From Rhodocyclaceae bacterium (GTDB taxonomy: Bacteria > Pseudomonadota > Gammaproteobacteria > Burkholderiales > Rhodocyclaceae), in assembly GCA_016791085.1 (NCBI GenBank), contig JAEUNN010000121.1, positions 1-14,105 of the forward strand: DNA of 14,105 nucleotides, read 5' to 3'. This document shows, one piece after another, positions 1 through 7,242 of this stretch. The position numbers and the translations under genes are program-made. The first letter of the stretch is position 1, and each line of letters starts with the position of its first letter. The notes under the pieces were generated by a model, which saw only the letters and a program-made list of their open reading frames with translations, did not search any database and was not told the origin of the DNA.

Positions 1-579
1 GGCGTGGACGCACTGGGCCGCGACGTGCTGGCGCTCATGGATTACCTCGCCATCGATCGGGCGGATTTTTGCGGCCTGTCGATGGGTGGCGCGACCGGCA
101 TATGGCTGGCCGTGCATGCCGCGCCGCGCTTCCGCAAATTCGCGCTGTGCAATACGGCCGCCAAAATCGGCACCGAAGAAACTTGGAACGCACGCATCGC
201 CGCAGTGCGTGCCGGCGGCGTCGCGGCGGTTGCCGAGGCCATACTCGAACGCTGGTTCTCGCCGGCCTTTCATGCAAGCGACGCGGCCACGGTCGCGCGC
301 GTGCGCGCCATGCTAAGGGCGTCGGATACCTCCGGCTATTGCGCCAACTCCATGGCCATACGCGACATGGATTTGCGCGCCAGGCTTTCCGAAATCGGGC
401 AACCGGTGCTGGTGACAGGCGGTGTGGCCGACGGCTCCACGCCGCCCGCCGAAACACGCAAACTAGCCGCCGCGATTGCCGGTGCCCGCTACGTGGAACT
501 GAACGCCGCCCACTTGAGCAACATCGAGGCGGCGGCAGATTTCAACACCGCCGTACTCGCCTTTTTCCGAAACGGGTAG
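1..579 (+). CDS. pcaD: 3-oxoadipate enol-lactonase, C-terminal part (5' end outside window)
   Basis: This is an alpha/beta-hydrolase of the beta-ketoadipate pathway; the family hydrolyses 3-oxoadipate enol-lactone to 3-oxoadipate in the cytoplasm during aromatic degradation. The reading frame is open from base 1 and stops at TAG 577-579, so about 190 of the usual ~260 residues are present and the N-terminal strands are missing. Counting from the GTG at base 4, the nucleophile elbow GLSMGG has Ser26, the acid is probably Asp143 in VADGSTPP, and the catalytic His is His170 in AAHLSNIE. The stretch WNARIAAVRAGG and the helical cap following it are also typical of PcaD. No other pca gene follows; the next gene is a helicase 587 bases away. 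A generic alpha/beta-hydrolase is the main alternative, but the match over the cap and the His motif makes PcaD likely. Confidence 0.82.
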   Translation, partial: GVDALGRDVLALMDYLAIDRADFCGLSMGGATGIWLAVHAAPRFRKFALCNTAAKIGTEETWNARIAAVRAGGVAAVAEAILERWFSPAFHASDAATVARVRAMLRASDTSGYCANSMAIRDMDLRARLSEIGQPVLVTGGVADGSTPPAETRKLAAAIAGARYVELNAAHLSNIEAAADFNTAVLAFFRNG

Positions 580-1166
580 GCGCGCAAGCGGTCGGCCGAG
601 GCGTACCCAGCGCCATCCCGTGCAAGCGCAGCTGCCGTTGTGCGCATGCCTGTGCGCCAAGCGCGTCAGCAAGGGCTGCGCGCAAACCTGTACCTGGCCG
701 CTGTAAAAATCCCGACGCAATGCAGCGCGGGCCGAGCCCGGCGCGAGCGCGTGGGCAAACGACATATCGCATGCGCGGCCAGGGATCGATCGCACTCGCA
801 CCGCGTCGGCCCCATACTCGAAAGGCGCCGCCAGGGTGACGGAACGGCTCATGGCATCAATCCGACCTGACGACCCGGGCGCCCGAATAGGGAACGGCTT
901 GATCCCGGCGCCCGACGTCCACGGAAATGGCGCGCGAAACAGCTGCCGTCGTGTTGTCGCCCACGCCGCCAATCGGACCGGTAGAATTTCCGGCCGGCGG
1001 CCGCAGAGCGGCTTGCCGGCCGGTCGCGTCGATCCGGCTTCCGGCTTGCGCGCCGCTTGATATTGCTCGCTGCTTCCCGGATTGGTGTTATATGGCCGTA
1101 TGAATTGGCGCGCCTTCCGGACGGCAGCGCATCCGGAGTCACGTTCACCCACACGAAACCCGAGGC
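580..1166. other. Gene-poor interval between pcaD and the helicase gene
   Basis: No convincing gene, RNA or repeat was found in these 587 bases. Open frames on both strands are Arg/Pro/Ala-rich shadows of G+C-rich DNA without recognisable domains. A weak sigma-70-like pair, TTGCTC at 1063-1068 and TGTTAT at 1086-1091 with a 17-base spacer, lies about 75 bases before the helicase start and could serve it, but matches the consensus at only 3 and 4 of 6 positions. No clear terminator was seen after pcaD. Confidence 0.4.
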
Positions 1167-4100
1167 ATGGATACCCACCCGCCCGCCACCACCGCTGCGT
1201 CTTCCCTGGATAGTCTGAGCGCGGCCGAACGCCAGGTGCTGGATGCCCAAACCATCATTTGGGGCTACGAGCCCTTCAGCAATCTCCTTGAGGTACTGCG
1301 CGCGCTATTTGCGTGCGATCCGGACGGGCGGGCTTTCACCCACGACAAGCTCAAGGTGGCACACCAGCAATTGCGCGGGCACGGGCTGCTGGAGGAGGAA
1401 GCCGGGCGCCCGGGGCGCTGGCGCGTGCGCGAACCGCTACGCAGCACCGTATATCTGGCGCTGCTGGAGAAGCTCCCGGGTAGCCGCTTGCGCCACGCCG
1501 TGTTCAGCGCCGCGCACTATGAACCGCAGGGAGCGCACTACGGCTGGCCGGTTGGCGGCATCGCGGCGTCCGCCGCGGTATTGCGGGTTGCGCTGCTTAC
1601 CGACACCCCGGCGGCCGAACTGGCTACGCTCGAAAGCAAGTTCAGGCAAGCTTACGACCAGGCTGCCATCGCCTCCCATGCTTTCGACGGCCGCTTGGAC
1701 GATGCCATCGTGCGCCGGCTGCCGCGCAACTGGCGTGACTGGCTGGTGGGGAGCAGTCTGACTCGGGTTGCCCATGTTTTCGACGCAACGCATTTGCGCT
1801 TATTTGAGTGGGCGCTGGCCTCGCTACAACAGCCGGACTGCGATTTGCCGGAGCATTTGCGTTGCCAGACGGTAGAAATCCTGCTGCATCAGGGTAGGAC
1901 GGAAGCGGCCATGGGTCTGCTGGCAGGATTCGACTCCATGGATGCCAAGGCCTTGCAGGCAGCCGCGCTGGTGCAGAACGGCCGCTGGCAGGAAGCGGAA
2001 AACGCATTCGACGCTGCCATCAAGGCGCTGAAGAAGCAGGTTGGCGGCAAGGTCGCGCCGCTGCCATCCAGCCTCACGCAATATCATGTCCTCGCCTTGC
2101 TGGCGCAACAGACGCCCAGGGCGCTGGAAGCCGCACGCAAATTCTGCCTGACCGAATCGCGCTCGCGCAATCCGTCTCCCTATGAAGGCTGGGGGCTGTG
2201 GGTGCATGCTGCCAATGTCCGGCTGGGCAACGTTGCCCTGGAAAGATCGGCCTTTCGCCTGCGTTCCACGCCTGATTACCTCGACTCGACCGATATTTGG
2301 CGCTGCTGGCTGCGCGCCTGGCTGGGGCTGGAGCCGGACCGCAAGGACGATGCCTCCGACCGCAAGGCACTGGCAAAGCTGCGGGCTGCCCTGCAGGCTG
2401 TGGGCTTTGCCTGGATCGCCCAACAACTCGAAGCGGCGGAAACTGTGTATCGCGGCGGCGAGCCCCCGAGCAACTGTTTCCTCCCCGGCCGGCAGGAGAA
2501 CTGGCGTACGGTGCTTGCCTCGCTGCAGGCCCTGGCCGGCGAAGAAGAGAGCGGTAAAACCGAAGCATCCGACGCAGCCAGCCGCATCCTGTGGAGCCTC
2601 AATCTGGATCACGACGGATCGGTGCTGGACATCGAAGCCCTCGAGCAGAAGCGCGGTGTGCGCGGATGGGGCAAGCCCAAACCCATGAGCCTCGGCCGCC
2701 TGGTGGGCAATGAAAAGCTCGAACCTTGGGATCATAAAGTCGCCCGCGCGGTCCGCGAAAACCGCCACGGCAGCAGAAGTTACAGACTCGACCGGGCCGC
2801 CGCGATCACCGCGCTGATCGGCCATCCGGCCGTGGTGCTCAGTCTCGATTTCGACGAGACGGTGGACCTGGTGGAGGGCGCGCCGGAAATGGAGGTCGTG
2901 CGCCGGGGCGATGCTTTCACGCTGCGCGTGAATCCGCCCTTGCGGGACCCGGAACTCGCCTTTTACCGGCAGGACGCCGAAGAAACGCGGGAAGCAGAAG
3001 CCCTGAGCCTGATCACCGTATTGCAGGATTCGCCGCGCCGCCTGCGGGTGGTCCGGTTCACGCCGGCGCAGCGCAGAGCCGCCATCCTGCTGGCAGGCAA
3101 AGTCAGCATCCCGGCGTCGGCGGAGGCGGAACTGCACAAAACGCTGCAACTGCTGACCGGCCACTTCCAGGTTCACGGCGATGCTGCGCGTGCTGCCAGG
3201 GAAGTGGAAACGGATACCCGGCTACGGGCCGAACTTTCCCCCGCCGGCGACGGCCTCTTGCTACGTCTGGTGGCCGCGCCGCTGGGTGACGAAGGGCCGC
3301 GCCTCATGCCGGGCGCCGGACGCGAACGCATCATGGCGGCGCTGCGCGGGGAAGGGGTGGGAACCCGGCGCGATCTCAAGGCGGAACGCGGCCATCTCGA
3401 CGCCGTGCTGGATGCCTTTCCGTTTCTCGATCCGCCCGCGCGCGGCGACCAGGTGGCGGAGTGGCAGGTGGATGAGCCGGAACAGGCGCTATCCCTGGTG
3501 GAAACGCTGCCGCAATTGCCCGCGGTGGCGGCCCTGGACTGGCCCAAAGGAAAGTCCGTGCGCGTACTCACCGTCGATGCCCGGCAACTGGGCGTCAGCG
3601 TGCGCACCGAGCGCGACTGGTTCGCGCTGTCGGGCCAGGTGCGCCTGGATGAGGGGCTGGTGCTTGAACTGGGCCAGTTGCTGGAATGGGCCGCCTCCGG
3701 CCGTGGCCGTTTCCTGCCTATGGGCACGGGCACCTACGCGGCGCTCACCGAGCACCTGCGTGCCCGCCTGGCCGATCTTGCCGCCGTGGCCGAAATCGCC
3801 AAGGAAGGCCCGCGCATCCCGCAACTGGCGGCGGCATGGCTGGAGCAGGCGCTGGAAGGCACCGAAGCCACACTGGATAAGGCCTTCCGCAACAAGGTGG
3901 AACGGCTGCGCGCCGCACAGGACCAGACCCACACATCGCCCCCGGCGCTGCAGGCACAACTGCGGCCCTATCAGGAGGATGGCTATGGCTGGGCCATGCG
4001 CCTCGCCGATGCCGGATTCGGCGCCTGTCTGGCCGATGACATGGGTCTGGGCAAAACCTTGCAGGCACTGGCCGTTCTGCTCGCGCGCGCCGGCGGCGGC

Positions 4101-5342
4101 GCGGCGCTGGTGGTGGCGCCCACCTCGGTATGCGGCAACTGGCTGGACGAAGCCGGGCGCTTCGCCCCGACCCTTAACTTTCAGTATTACGCCGAAGGCG
4201 ACCGCGCCGGCAAGCTCGAATCGGCCGCGGCCGGCGACGTCATCCTGGTGTCCTACGGGCTGATGCAGCAGGCGGCGGAAGCGTTCGCCGCGCGCAGCTG
4301 GCACACGCTGGTGGTGGATGAAGCCCAGGCCGTCAAAAATGCCCAGGCCAAGCGCTCGCAGGCCCTGTTCGACCTGCCCGCGGATTTTCGCCTGGCCCTG
4401 TCCGGTACCCCGGTCGAAAACCGGCTGGCCGAACTTTGGTCCATCATGCGCTTCTGCAATCCGGGGCTGCTGGGCACCCTCACGCGCTTCAACCAGCGCT
4501 TCGCCACGCCCATAGAGCGGGACCGCGATCGCGACGCCCAGCACCTGCTGCGCCGTCTGATTGCCCCCTTCGTGCTGCGCCGTACCAAGGCCCAGGTGTT
4601 GCAGGAACTGCCGCCCCGCACCGAACTTACCCTGGCCGTGGTCCCGGAAAAAGCCGAAGCCGCCCATTACGAAGCCCTGCGCCGCCAGGCCCTGACGGAC
4701 GCCGCAAAATCCTTGGCGACGGAATCCGCCGGCCAGGCGCGCTTCAACGTCCTGGCGCAACTTACCCGCCTGCGGCGCGCCGCTTGCGATCCGCGCCTGA
4801 CCAGCCCGCAACTGGGCATCGCCGGCGCCAAGGTGCAGGCCTTCGCCGAACTTGCCACGGAGCTGTCGGCCAATGGCCACAAGGCCCTGGTGTTCAGCCA
4901 GTTCGTCGATTTCCTGACGCTGCTGCGCGAGCCGCTGGACCAGGCCGGCATCCCTTACCAATATCTGGACGGTTCCACGCCGGCCGGCGAGCGCACCAAG
5001 CGCGTCCGCGCCTTTCAGAACGGCGAGGGTGACCTGTTCCTGATCAGCCTCAAGGCCGGGGGGTTCGGCCTCAACCTGACCGCCGCCGATTACGTGGTGA
5101 TCGCCGACCCGTGGTGGAATCCCGCCGCCGAAGACCAGGCCATGGGCCGCGCCCACCGCATCGGCCAGCAACGCCCCGTCACCGTGTATCGCCTGGTGCT
5201 GAAGGGCAGCCTGGAGGAACATATCGTCAGCCTGCACGGCGAGAAGCGCGCCCTGGCCGAGGGCATCCTGGCCGAAGGCGAGGGCGCGGTCCTGCCCTCC
5301 ACCGACGACCTGATGGCACTGATTCGGGGGGCGCAGGCTTAG
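1167..5342 (+). CDS. SNF2-family DEAD/DEAH-box helicase/translocase
   Basis: This 1391-aa protein is a bacterial SNF2 (superfamily 2) ATPase; the family translocates along double-stranded DNA and remodels protein-DNA complexes. The ATPase core is complete. LRPYQEDGYGWA starts at residue 932, Walker A DDMGLGKT lies at about 957-964 (Lys963), the Walker B box is DEAQ at 1051-1054, SGTP is at 1079-1082, and motif V (SLKAGGFGLNL) starts at 1294. Motif VI, QAMGRAHRIGQ, carries the arginine fingers Arg1328 and Arg1331. The ~900 residues before the core hold a winged-helix-like stretch (about 40-105), then a helix-rich repeat-like region, and are much longer than in RapA (968 aa in total). The start ATG at 1167 has only a GAGG one base upstream, so the start is uncertain. 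The gene stands alone, with no DISARM or restriction partners visible. The family assignment is firm but the cellular role is unknown. Confidence 0.93.
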   Translation: MDTHPPATTAASSLDSLSAAERQVLDAQTIIWGYEPFSNLLEVLRALFACDPDGRAFTHDKLKVAHQQLRGHGLLEEEAGRPGRWRVREPLRSTVYLALLEKLPGSRLRHAVFSAAHYEPQGAHYGWPVGGIAASAAVLRVALLTDTPAAELATLESKFRQAYDQAAIASHAFDGRLDDAIVRRLPRNWRDWLVGSSLTRVAHVFDATHLRLFEWALASLQQPDCDLPEHLRCQTVEILLHQGRTEAAMGLLAGFDSMDAKALQAAALVQNGRWQEAENAFDAAIKALKKQVGGKVAPLPSSLTQYHVLALLAQQTPRALEAARKFCLTESRSRNPSPYEGWGLWVHAANVRLGNVALERSAFRLRSTPDYLDSTDIWRCWLRAWLGLEPDRKDDASDRKALAKLRAALQAVGFAWIAQQLEAAETVYRGGEPPSNCFLPGRQENWRTVLASLQALAGEEESGKTEASDAASRILWSLNLDHDGSVLDIEALEQKRGVRGWGKPKPMSLGRLVGNEKLEPWDHKVARAVRENRHGSRSYRLDRAAAITALIGHPAVVLSLDFDETVDLVEGAPEMEVVRRGDAFTLRVNPPLRDPELAFYRQDAEETREAEALSLITVLQDSPRRLRVVRFTPAQRRAAILLAGKVSIPASAEAELHKTLQLLTGHFQVHGDAARAAREVETDTRLRAELSPAGDGLLLRLVAAPLGDEGPRLMPGAGRERIMAALRGEGVGTRRDLKAERGHLDAVLDAFPFLDPPARGDQVAEWQVDEPEQALSLVETLPQLPAVAALDWPKGKSVRVLTVDARQLGVSVRTERDWFALSGQVRLDEGLVLELGQLLEWAASGRGRFLPMGTGTYAALTEHLRARLADLAAVAEIAKEGPRIPQLAAAWLEQALEGTEATLDKAFRNKVERLRAAQDQTHTSPPALQAQLRPYQEDGYGWAMRLADAGFGACLADDMGLGKTLQALAVLLARAGGGAALVVAPTSVCGNWLDEAGRFAPTLNFQYYAEGDRAGKLESAAAGDVILVSYGLMQQAAEAFAARSWHTLVVDEAQAVKNAQAKRSQALFDLPADFRLALSGTPVENRLAELWSIMRFCNPGLLGTLTRFNQRFATPIERDRDRDAQHLLRRLIAPFVLRRTKAQVLQELPPRTELTLAVVPEKAEAAHYEALRRQALTDAAKSLATESAGQARFNVLAQLTRLRRAACDPRLTSPQLGIAGAKVQAFAELATELSANGHKALVFSQFVDFLTLLREPLDQAGIPYQYLDGSTPAGERTKRVRAFQNGEGDLFLISLKAGGFGLNLTAADYVVIADPWWNPAAEDQAMGRAHRIGQQRPVTVYRLVLKGSLEEHIVSLHGEKRALAEGILAEGEGAVLPSTDDLMALIRGAQA

Positions 5343-5361
5343 CCTCGAGCGCTGCGTTTTT
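5332..5361 (+). terminator. Weak candidate intrinsic terminator at the helicase 3' end
   Basis: CGCAG at 5332-5336 can pair with CTGCG at 5352-5356 and is followed directly by five T residues at 5357-5361. The stem is only 5 bp, the loop is 15 bases long, and the hairpin overlaps the TAG stop at 5340-5342. It is the only terminator-like structure near this gene end, but a chance match is quite possible. Confidence 0.28.
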
Positions 5362-5417
5362 GTGGTGGGGGCGGCAACATACCGCGCCCCGATCCGGATT
5401 TGCCTGCCCTCCCGGTT

Positions 5418-5555
5418 TCATTCGTTTGCGCGGCGGGCGTGAGCCGGATGCCGTATCCCGGCGGCGAACGCCGCTTCATCCAGTTCTCCGGCGGCCAGGG
5501 CCCGCACGATGCGTACGCACTTGGTGTCCGCCGCCTTCGGTTCGAAATGTTTAAC
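5418..5555 (-). pseudogene. Unidentified gene remnant (C-terminal ~45 codons)
   Basis: On the minus strand a frame runs from just after a TAG (bases 5556-5558) to a TGA at 5418-5420. Its translation looks like real protein, with stretches such as ADTKCVRIVRALAAGELDEA and AAFAAGIRHP and G/C-ending codons. It has no start codon after the TAG and its upstream limit coincides with the left inverted repeat at 5553. An overlapping minus-strand frame beginning at the GTG at 5624-5626 gives PSNDQHFQAAIELSKQSTVE, also protein-like, which would need a frameshift to join. The original gene was not recognised. It may instead be a chance reading frame. Confidence 0.3.
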
Positions 5556-5804
5556 CTACATTCCACAGTTGACTGCTTCGAAAGCTCGATAGCCGCTTGA
5601 AAGTGTTGATCGTTTGATGGCTTCACGAGCGCACCTTAGGGGTGAGCCCCGCTACGTACCCGGTGGCACGACGGGCGCGCCGCCTGCCAGTCCGCCAGGA
5701 CAAGTTGCTCCTCGCGGCAAGGGGGCGGCCATGCGCGTCGTCACGCCTAGGCAGACAACGCGCCCGCCGCACCCTCGGGCGCGTCCAACTGAGGAATGTA
5801 GGTT
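5553..5804. mobile_element. 252-bp MITE-like unit with 19-bp terminal inverted repeats
   Basis: The left end AACCTACATTCCACAGTTG (5553-5571) is matched in reverse complement at 5786-5804 (CAACTGAGGAATGTAGGTT) with a single mismatch in 19 bases. The enclosed 214 bases carry no recognisable transposase. The unit's size and paired ends fit a miniature inverted-repeat element or an internally deleted insertion sequence. No target-site duplication is visible (the left flank ends GTTT, the right flank begins CAAG), so either the boundaries are not exact or the duplication has decayed. The family was not recognised. A structured non-coding RNA or regulatory repeat is the alternative. Confidence 0.45.
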
Positions 5805-6248
5805 CAAGAGCCGGAAACAATTTGGCTGCGGCGAAAGCTGTGCGCGTGTTGCCCTCCACGAAGGGAGGGCCGTGGCTAACCGAACGTTCGCCACTCGACT
5901 CAAATCTTTGCAAGAATGGTCCGCCGGTGTCGGCGAATACCTTGATTTTTCGGGCCACAGACAGGCAAAGGCGCGTGTGGTACAGACCGTGGTTGTGAAT
6001 GCCGCCCGGGAAGTCGGATAGCGTATGCGGCCCTGTACCTCAAGTGCTTCACACAAGAAGCATGGCATGTTCCAGTCCCCAACGTACGGATGCCAACAGC
6101 CGCGTGCCGGCAAGTTGTCCACCGCCGCGCGCGTGGCGCGGGCATGGGGATTACTCAGCCAACCCTGAGCTGCGCTTGGTTTGACTGCGGGTGTGGGAAG
6201 TGCGCCGTTGGCGCTTGCGATGCAAGCTTGATGCGCGGCATCGGGTTT

Positions 6249-6277
6249 GTTAGCGCCGCTGAGTGGGCGGCACTAAC
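6249..6277. repeat. 11-bp inverted repeat (hairpin) downstream of fnr
   Basis: GTTAGCGCCGC at 6249-6259 and GCGGCACTAAC at 6267-6277 pair over 11 positions with one mismatch around a 7-base loop. The hairpin lies about 110 bases past the fnr stop on the fnr template side. It is not followed by a T-run on either strand, so it is not a canonical intrinsic terminator. It could be a protein-binding site, an mRNA 3'-end stabilising hairpin or part of the decayed region. Confidence 0.5.
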
Positions 6278-6389
6278 TGGCGAGCTGCCAAGGATCGGCC
6301 GGCAAATGGCAGGTCTGCGGGAAATCCGCGTCCGGCCCGTGACCCTGCCGGTGCCGCGCAAGCGAGCGCGTGCCTCACATGCAGGCGGA

Positions 6390-7142
6390 TCAGCAGTTGC
6401 GGCTCATGAGCTTTTTGAGCCCGGCCGGGTCGATGATGCGCACGTGTTTCTGTTGAACCGAAATCAGCCCGTCGTCCTGGAATCTGGAAAACGTGCGGCT
6501 CACGGTTTCGAGCTTGAGGCCCAGGTAAGAGCCGATTTCGTCGCGCGTCATGCGCAGGTGGAATTCGTTCGGGGCGTAGCCGCGCGAGCCAAAGCGCTGC
6601 GACAGGTTGAGCAGGAAGGCGGCCAGGCGCTCTTCCGCGCGCATCGTGCCGAGCAGCACCATCACGCCGTGTTCGCGCACGATTTCGCGGCTCATGACCT
6701 TGTGGAAGTGGTGTTGCAGGGTGCCGATTTCGCGCGACATGTCTTCCAGCCGGGCGAACGGGATGGGACACACCTCCGAATCTTCCAGCGCGATGGCGTT
6801 GCAGGTGTGGTGCTCGGTGCCTATGCCGTCCATGCCCAGGATTTCGCCCGCCATCTGGAAGCCGGTAACTTGCTCGCGGCCGTCTTCGGCGATCACGTCG
6901 GTTTTGAAAAAGCCGCTGCGTATCGCGAATATGGCTTCAAACTGTTCGGCCGCGCGATACAGATGGGTGCCGCGCTTGATGCGCCGGCGTGCCCCGACGA
7001 GGTCGTCCAGCTTGTGCATTTCGTGCTCGCTGAGCCCCAGCGGCAGGCATAGCTCGCGCAGATTGCATTGCGAACAGGCCACCTTGAGCGTGTGGGTGGT
7101 AATCGGAATCATCTGCGCGACGGGTTTCGGGCTCGGCGTCAT
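6390..7142 (-). CDS. fnr: FNR-type oxygen-sensing transcription regulator
   Basis: This CRP/FNR-family regulator binds DNA as a dimer when it holds an oxygen-labile [4Fe-4S] cluster. From the ATG at 7140-7142 it has 250 aa. The cluster ligands are Cys23, Cys26 and Cys32 (CSQCNLRELC) plus Cys125 (EDSEVCPIP), matching Cys20/23/29/122 of E. coli FNR. A cyclic-nucleotide-type beta-barrel fills about 45-130, then a dimerisation helix. The helix-turn-helix near 200-222 has Glu212, Ser215 and Arg216 (ETVSR), the residues that read TTGAT half-sites in FNR. The start at 7142 is preferred because AAGGAAGG lies just upstream and because a longer frame from 7181 would begin inside the FNR-like palindrome. 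Cys114 is an extra cysteine near the fourth ligand. The gene is divergent from hemN, and the shared palindrome suggests autoregulation. Confidence 0.93.
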   Translation of the reverse strand: MTPSPKPVAQMIPITTHTLKVACSQCNLRELCLPLGLSEHEMHKLDDLVGARRRIKRGTHLYRAAEQFEAIFAIRSGFFKTDVIAEDGREQVTGFQMAGEILGMDGIGTEHHTCNAIALEDSEVCPIPFARLEDMSREIGTLQHHFHKVMSREIVREHGVMVLLGTMRAEERLAAFLLNLSQRFGSRGYAPNEFHLRMTRDEIGSYLGLKLETVSRTFSRFQDDGLISVQQKHVRIIDPAGLKKLMSRNC

Positions 7143-7172
7143 GTCCTTCCTTGTGTATAAAAGCATCGCCAG

Positions 7173-7186
7173 TTGACGCATGTCAA
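7173..7186. promoter_or_regulatory. FNR/ANR-type palindromic operator between fnr and hemN
   Basis: TTGACGCATGTCAA consists of perfect inverted half-sites TTGAC and GTCAA with a 4-base centre, the geometry of the FNR box (TTGAT-N4-ATCAA); one base per half-site differs from the E. coli optimum. It sits 31 bases before the preferred fnr start and 57 bases before the preferred hemN start. Read on the minus strand it contains a TTGACA that could be the -35 of fnr, with TTTTAT 18 bases on, so binding may repress fnr. Towards hemN a TATAGT at 7230-7235 could be a -10 with the box about 62 bases from the predicted transcription start, but this would leave almost no leader. The promoter details are therefore uncertain. 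Confidence 0.7.
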
Positions 7187-7242
7187 TCCCCGCCTGCGGA
7201 TTTCTTGCGATGCTTCCTCATGAATCGCCTATAGTGCCGGAA

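Larger units (their letters stand above)
5343..6389. other. Gene-poor, repeat-bearing interval between the helicase gene and fnr
   Basis: This ~1.05-kb stretch has no intact recognisable gene. Open frames occur on both strands (for example 5614-6021 plus and 5652-6122 minus), but none shows a known domain, and they overlap one another antisense. It does hold a 19-bp inverted-repeat pair at 5553-5571 and 5786-5804, and a coding-like fragment on the minus strand at 5418-5555. Several hairpins are also present: GCCCTCC 5851-5857 with GGAGGGC 5864-5870, the palindrome CGAACGTTCG at 5881-5890, TGCTTC 6045-6050 with GAAGCA 6057-6062, and an 11-bp stem at 6249-6277. The base composition looks less G+C-biased than the flanking genes around 5800-6060. 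Together this suggests an insertion or decay zone rather than a functional operon. Confidence 0.5.

Noticed and set aside
3489..5237. 582-aa open frame on the minus strand
   Set aside because: It lies fully antisense to the SNF2 core with all its motifs; its Gly/Gln/Arg-rich translation is a shadow of the real gene. The same holds for the minus-strand frame 1824-3176.
1167..5342. SNF2 protein as part of a DISARM or other defence system
   Set aside because: No methyltransferase, DUF1998, PLD or other defence partner lies beside it; the flanks are pcaD and a decayed region.
5538..5552. CGGTTCGAAATG resembling a tRNA T-arm
   Set aside because: The flanking bases do not pair into a T-stem and no acceptor or anticodon arm can be found upstream.
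6249..6277. Integron attC-like site (GTTAG...CTAAC)
   Set aside because: The half-sites are in the wrong order and do not match the RYYYAAC/GTTRRRY cores; no integrase gene is near.
6090..7052. 320-aa open frame on the plus strand
   Set aside because: Most of it is antisense to fnr, which has all functional residues; the first third has no recognisable domain.
7143..7242. Longer starts of fnr (7181) and hemN (7180)
   Set aside because: Both begin inside the FNR-like palindrome and add residues without family similarity; better starts exist at 7142 and 7243.
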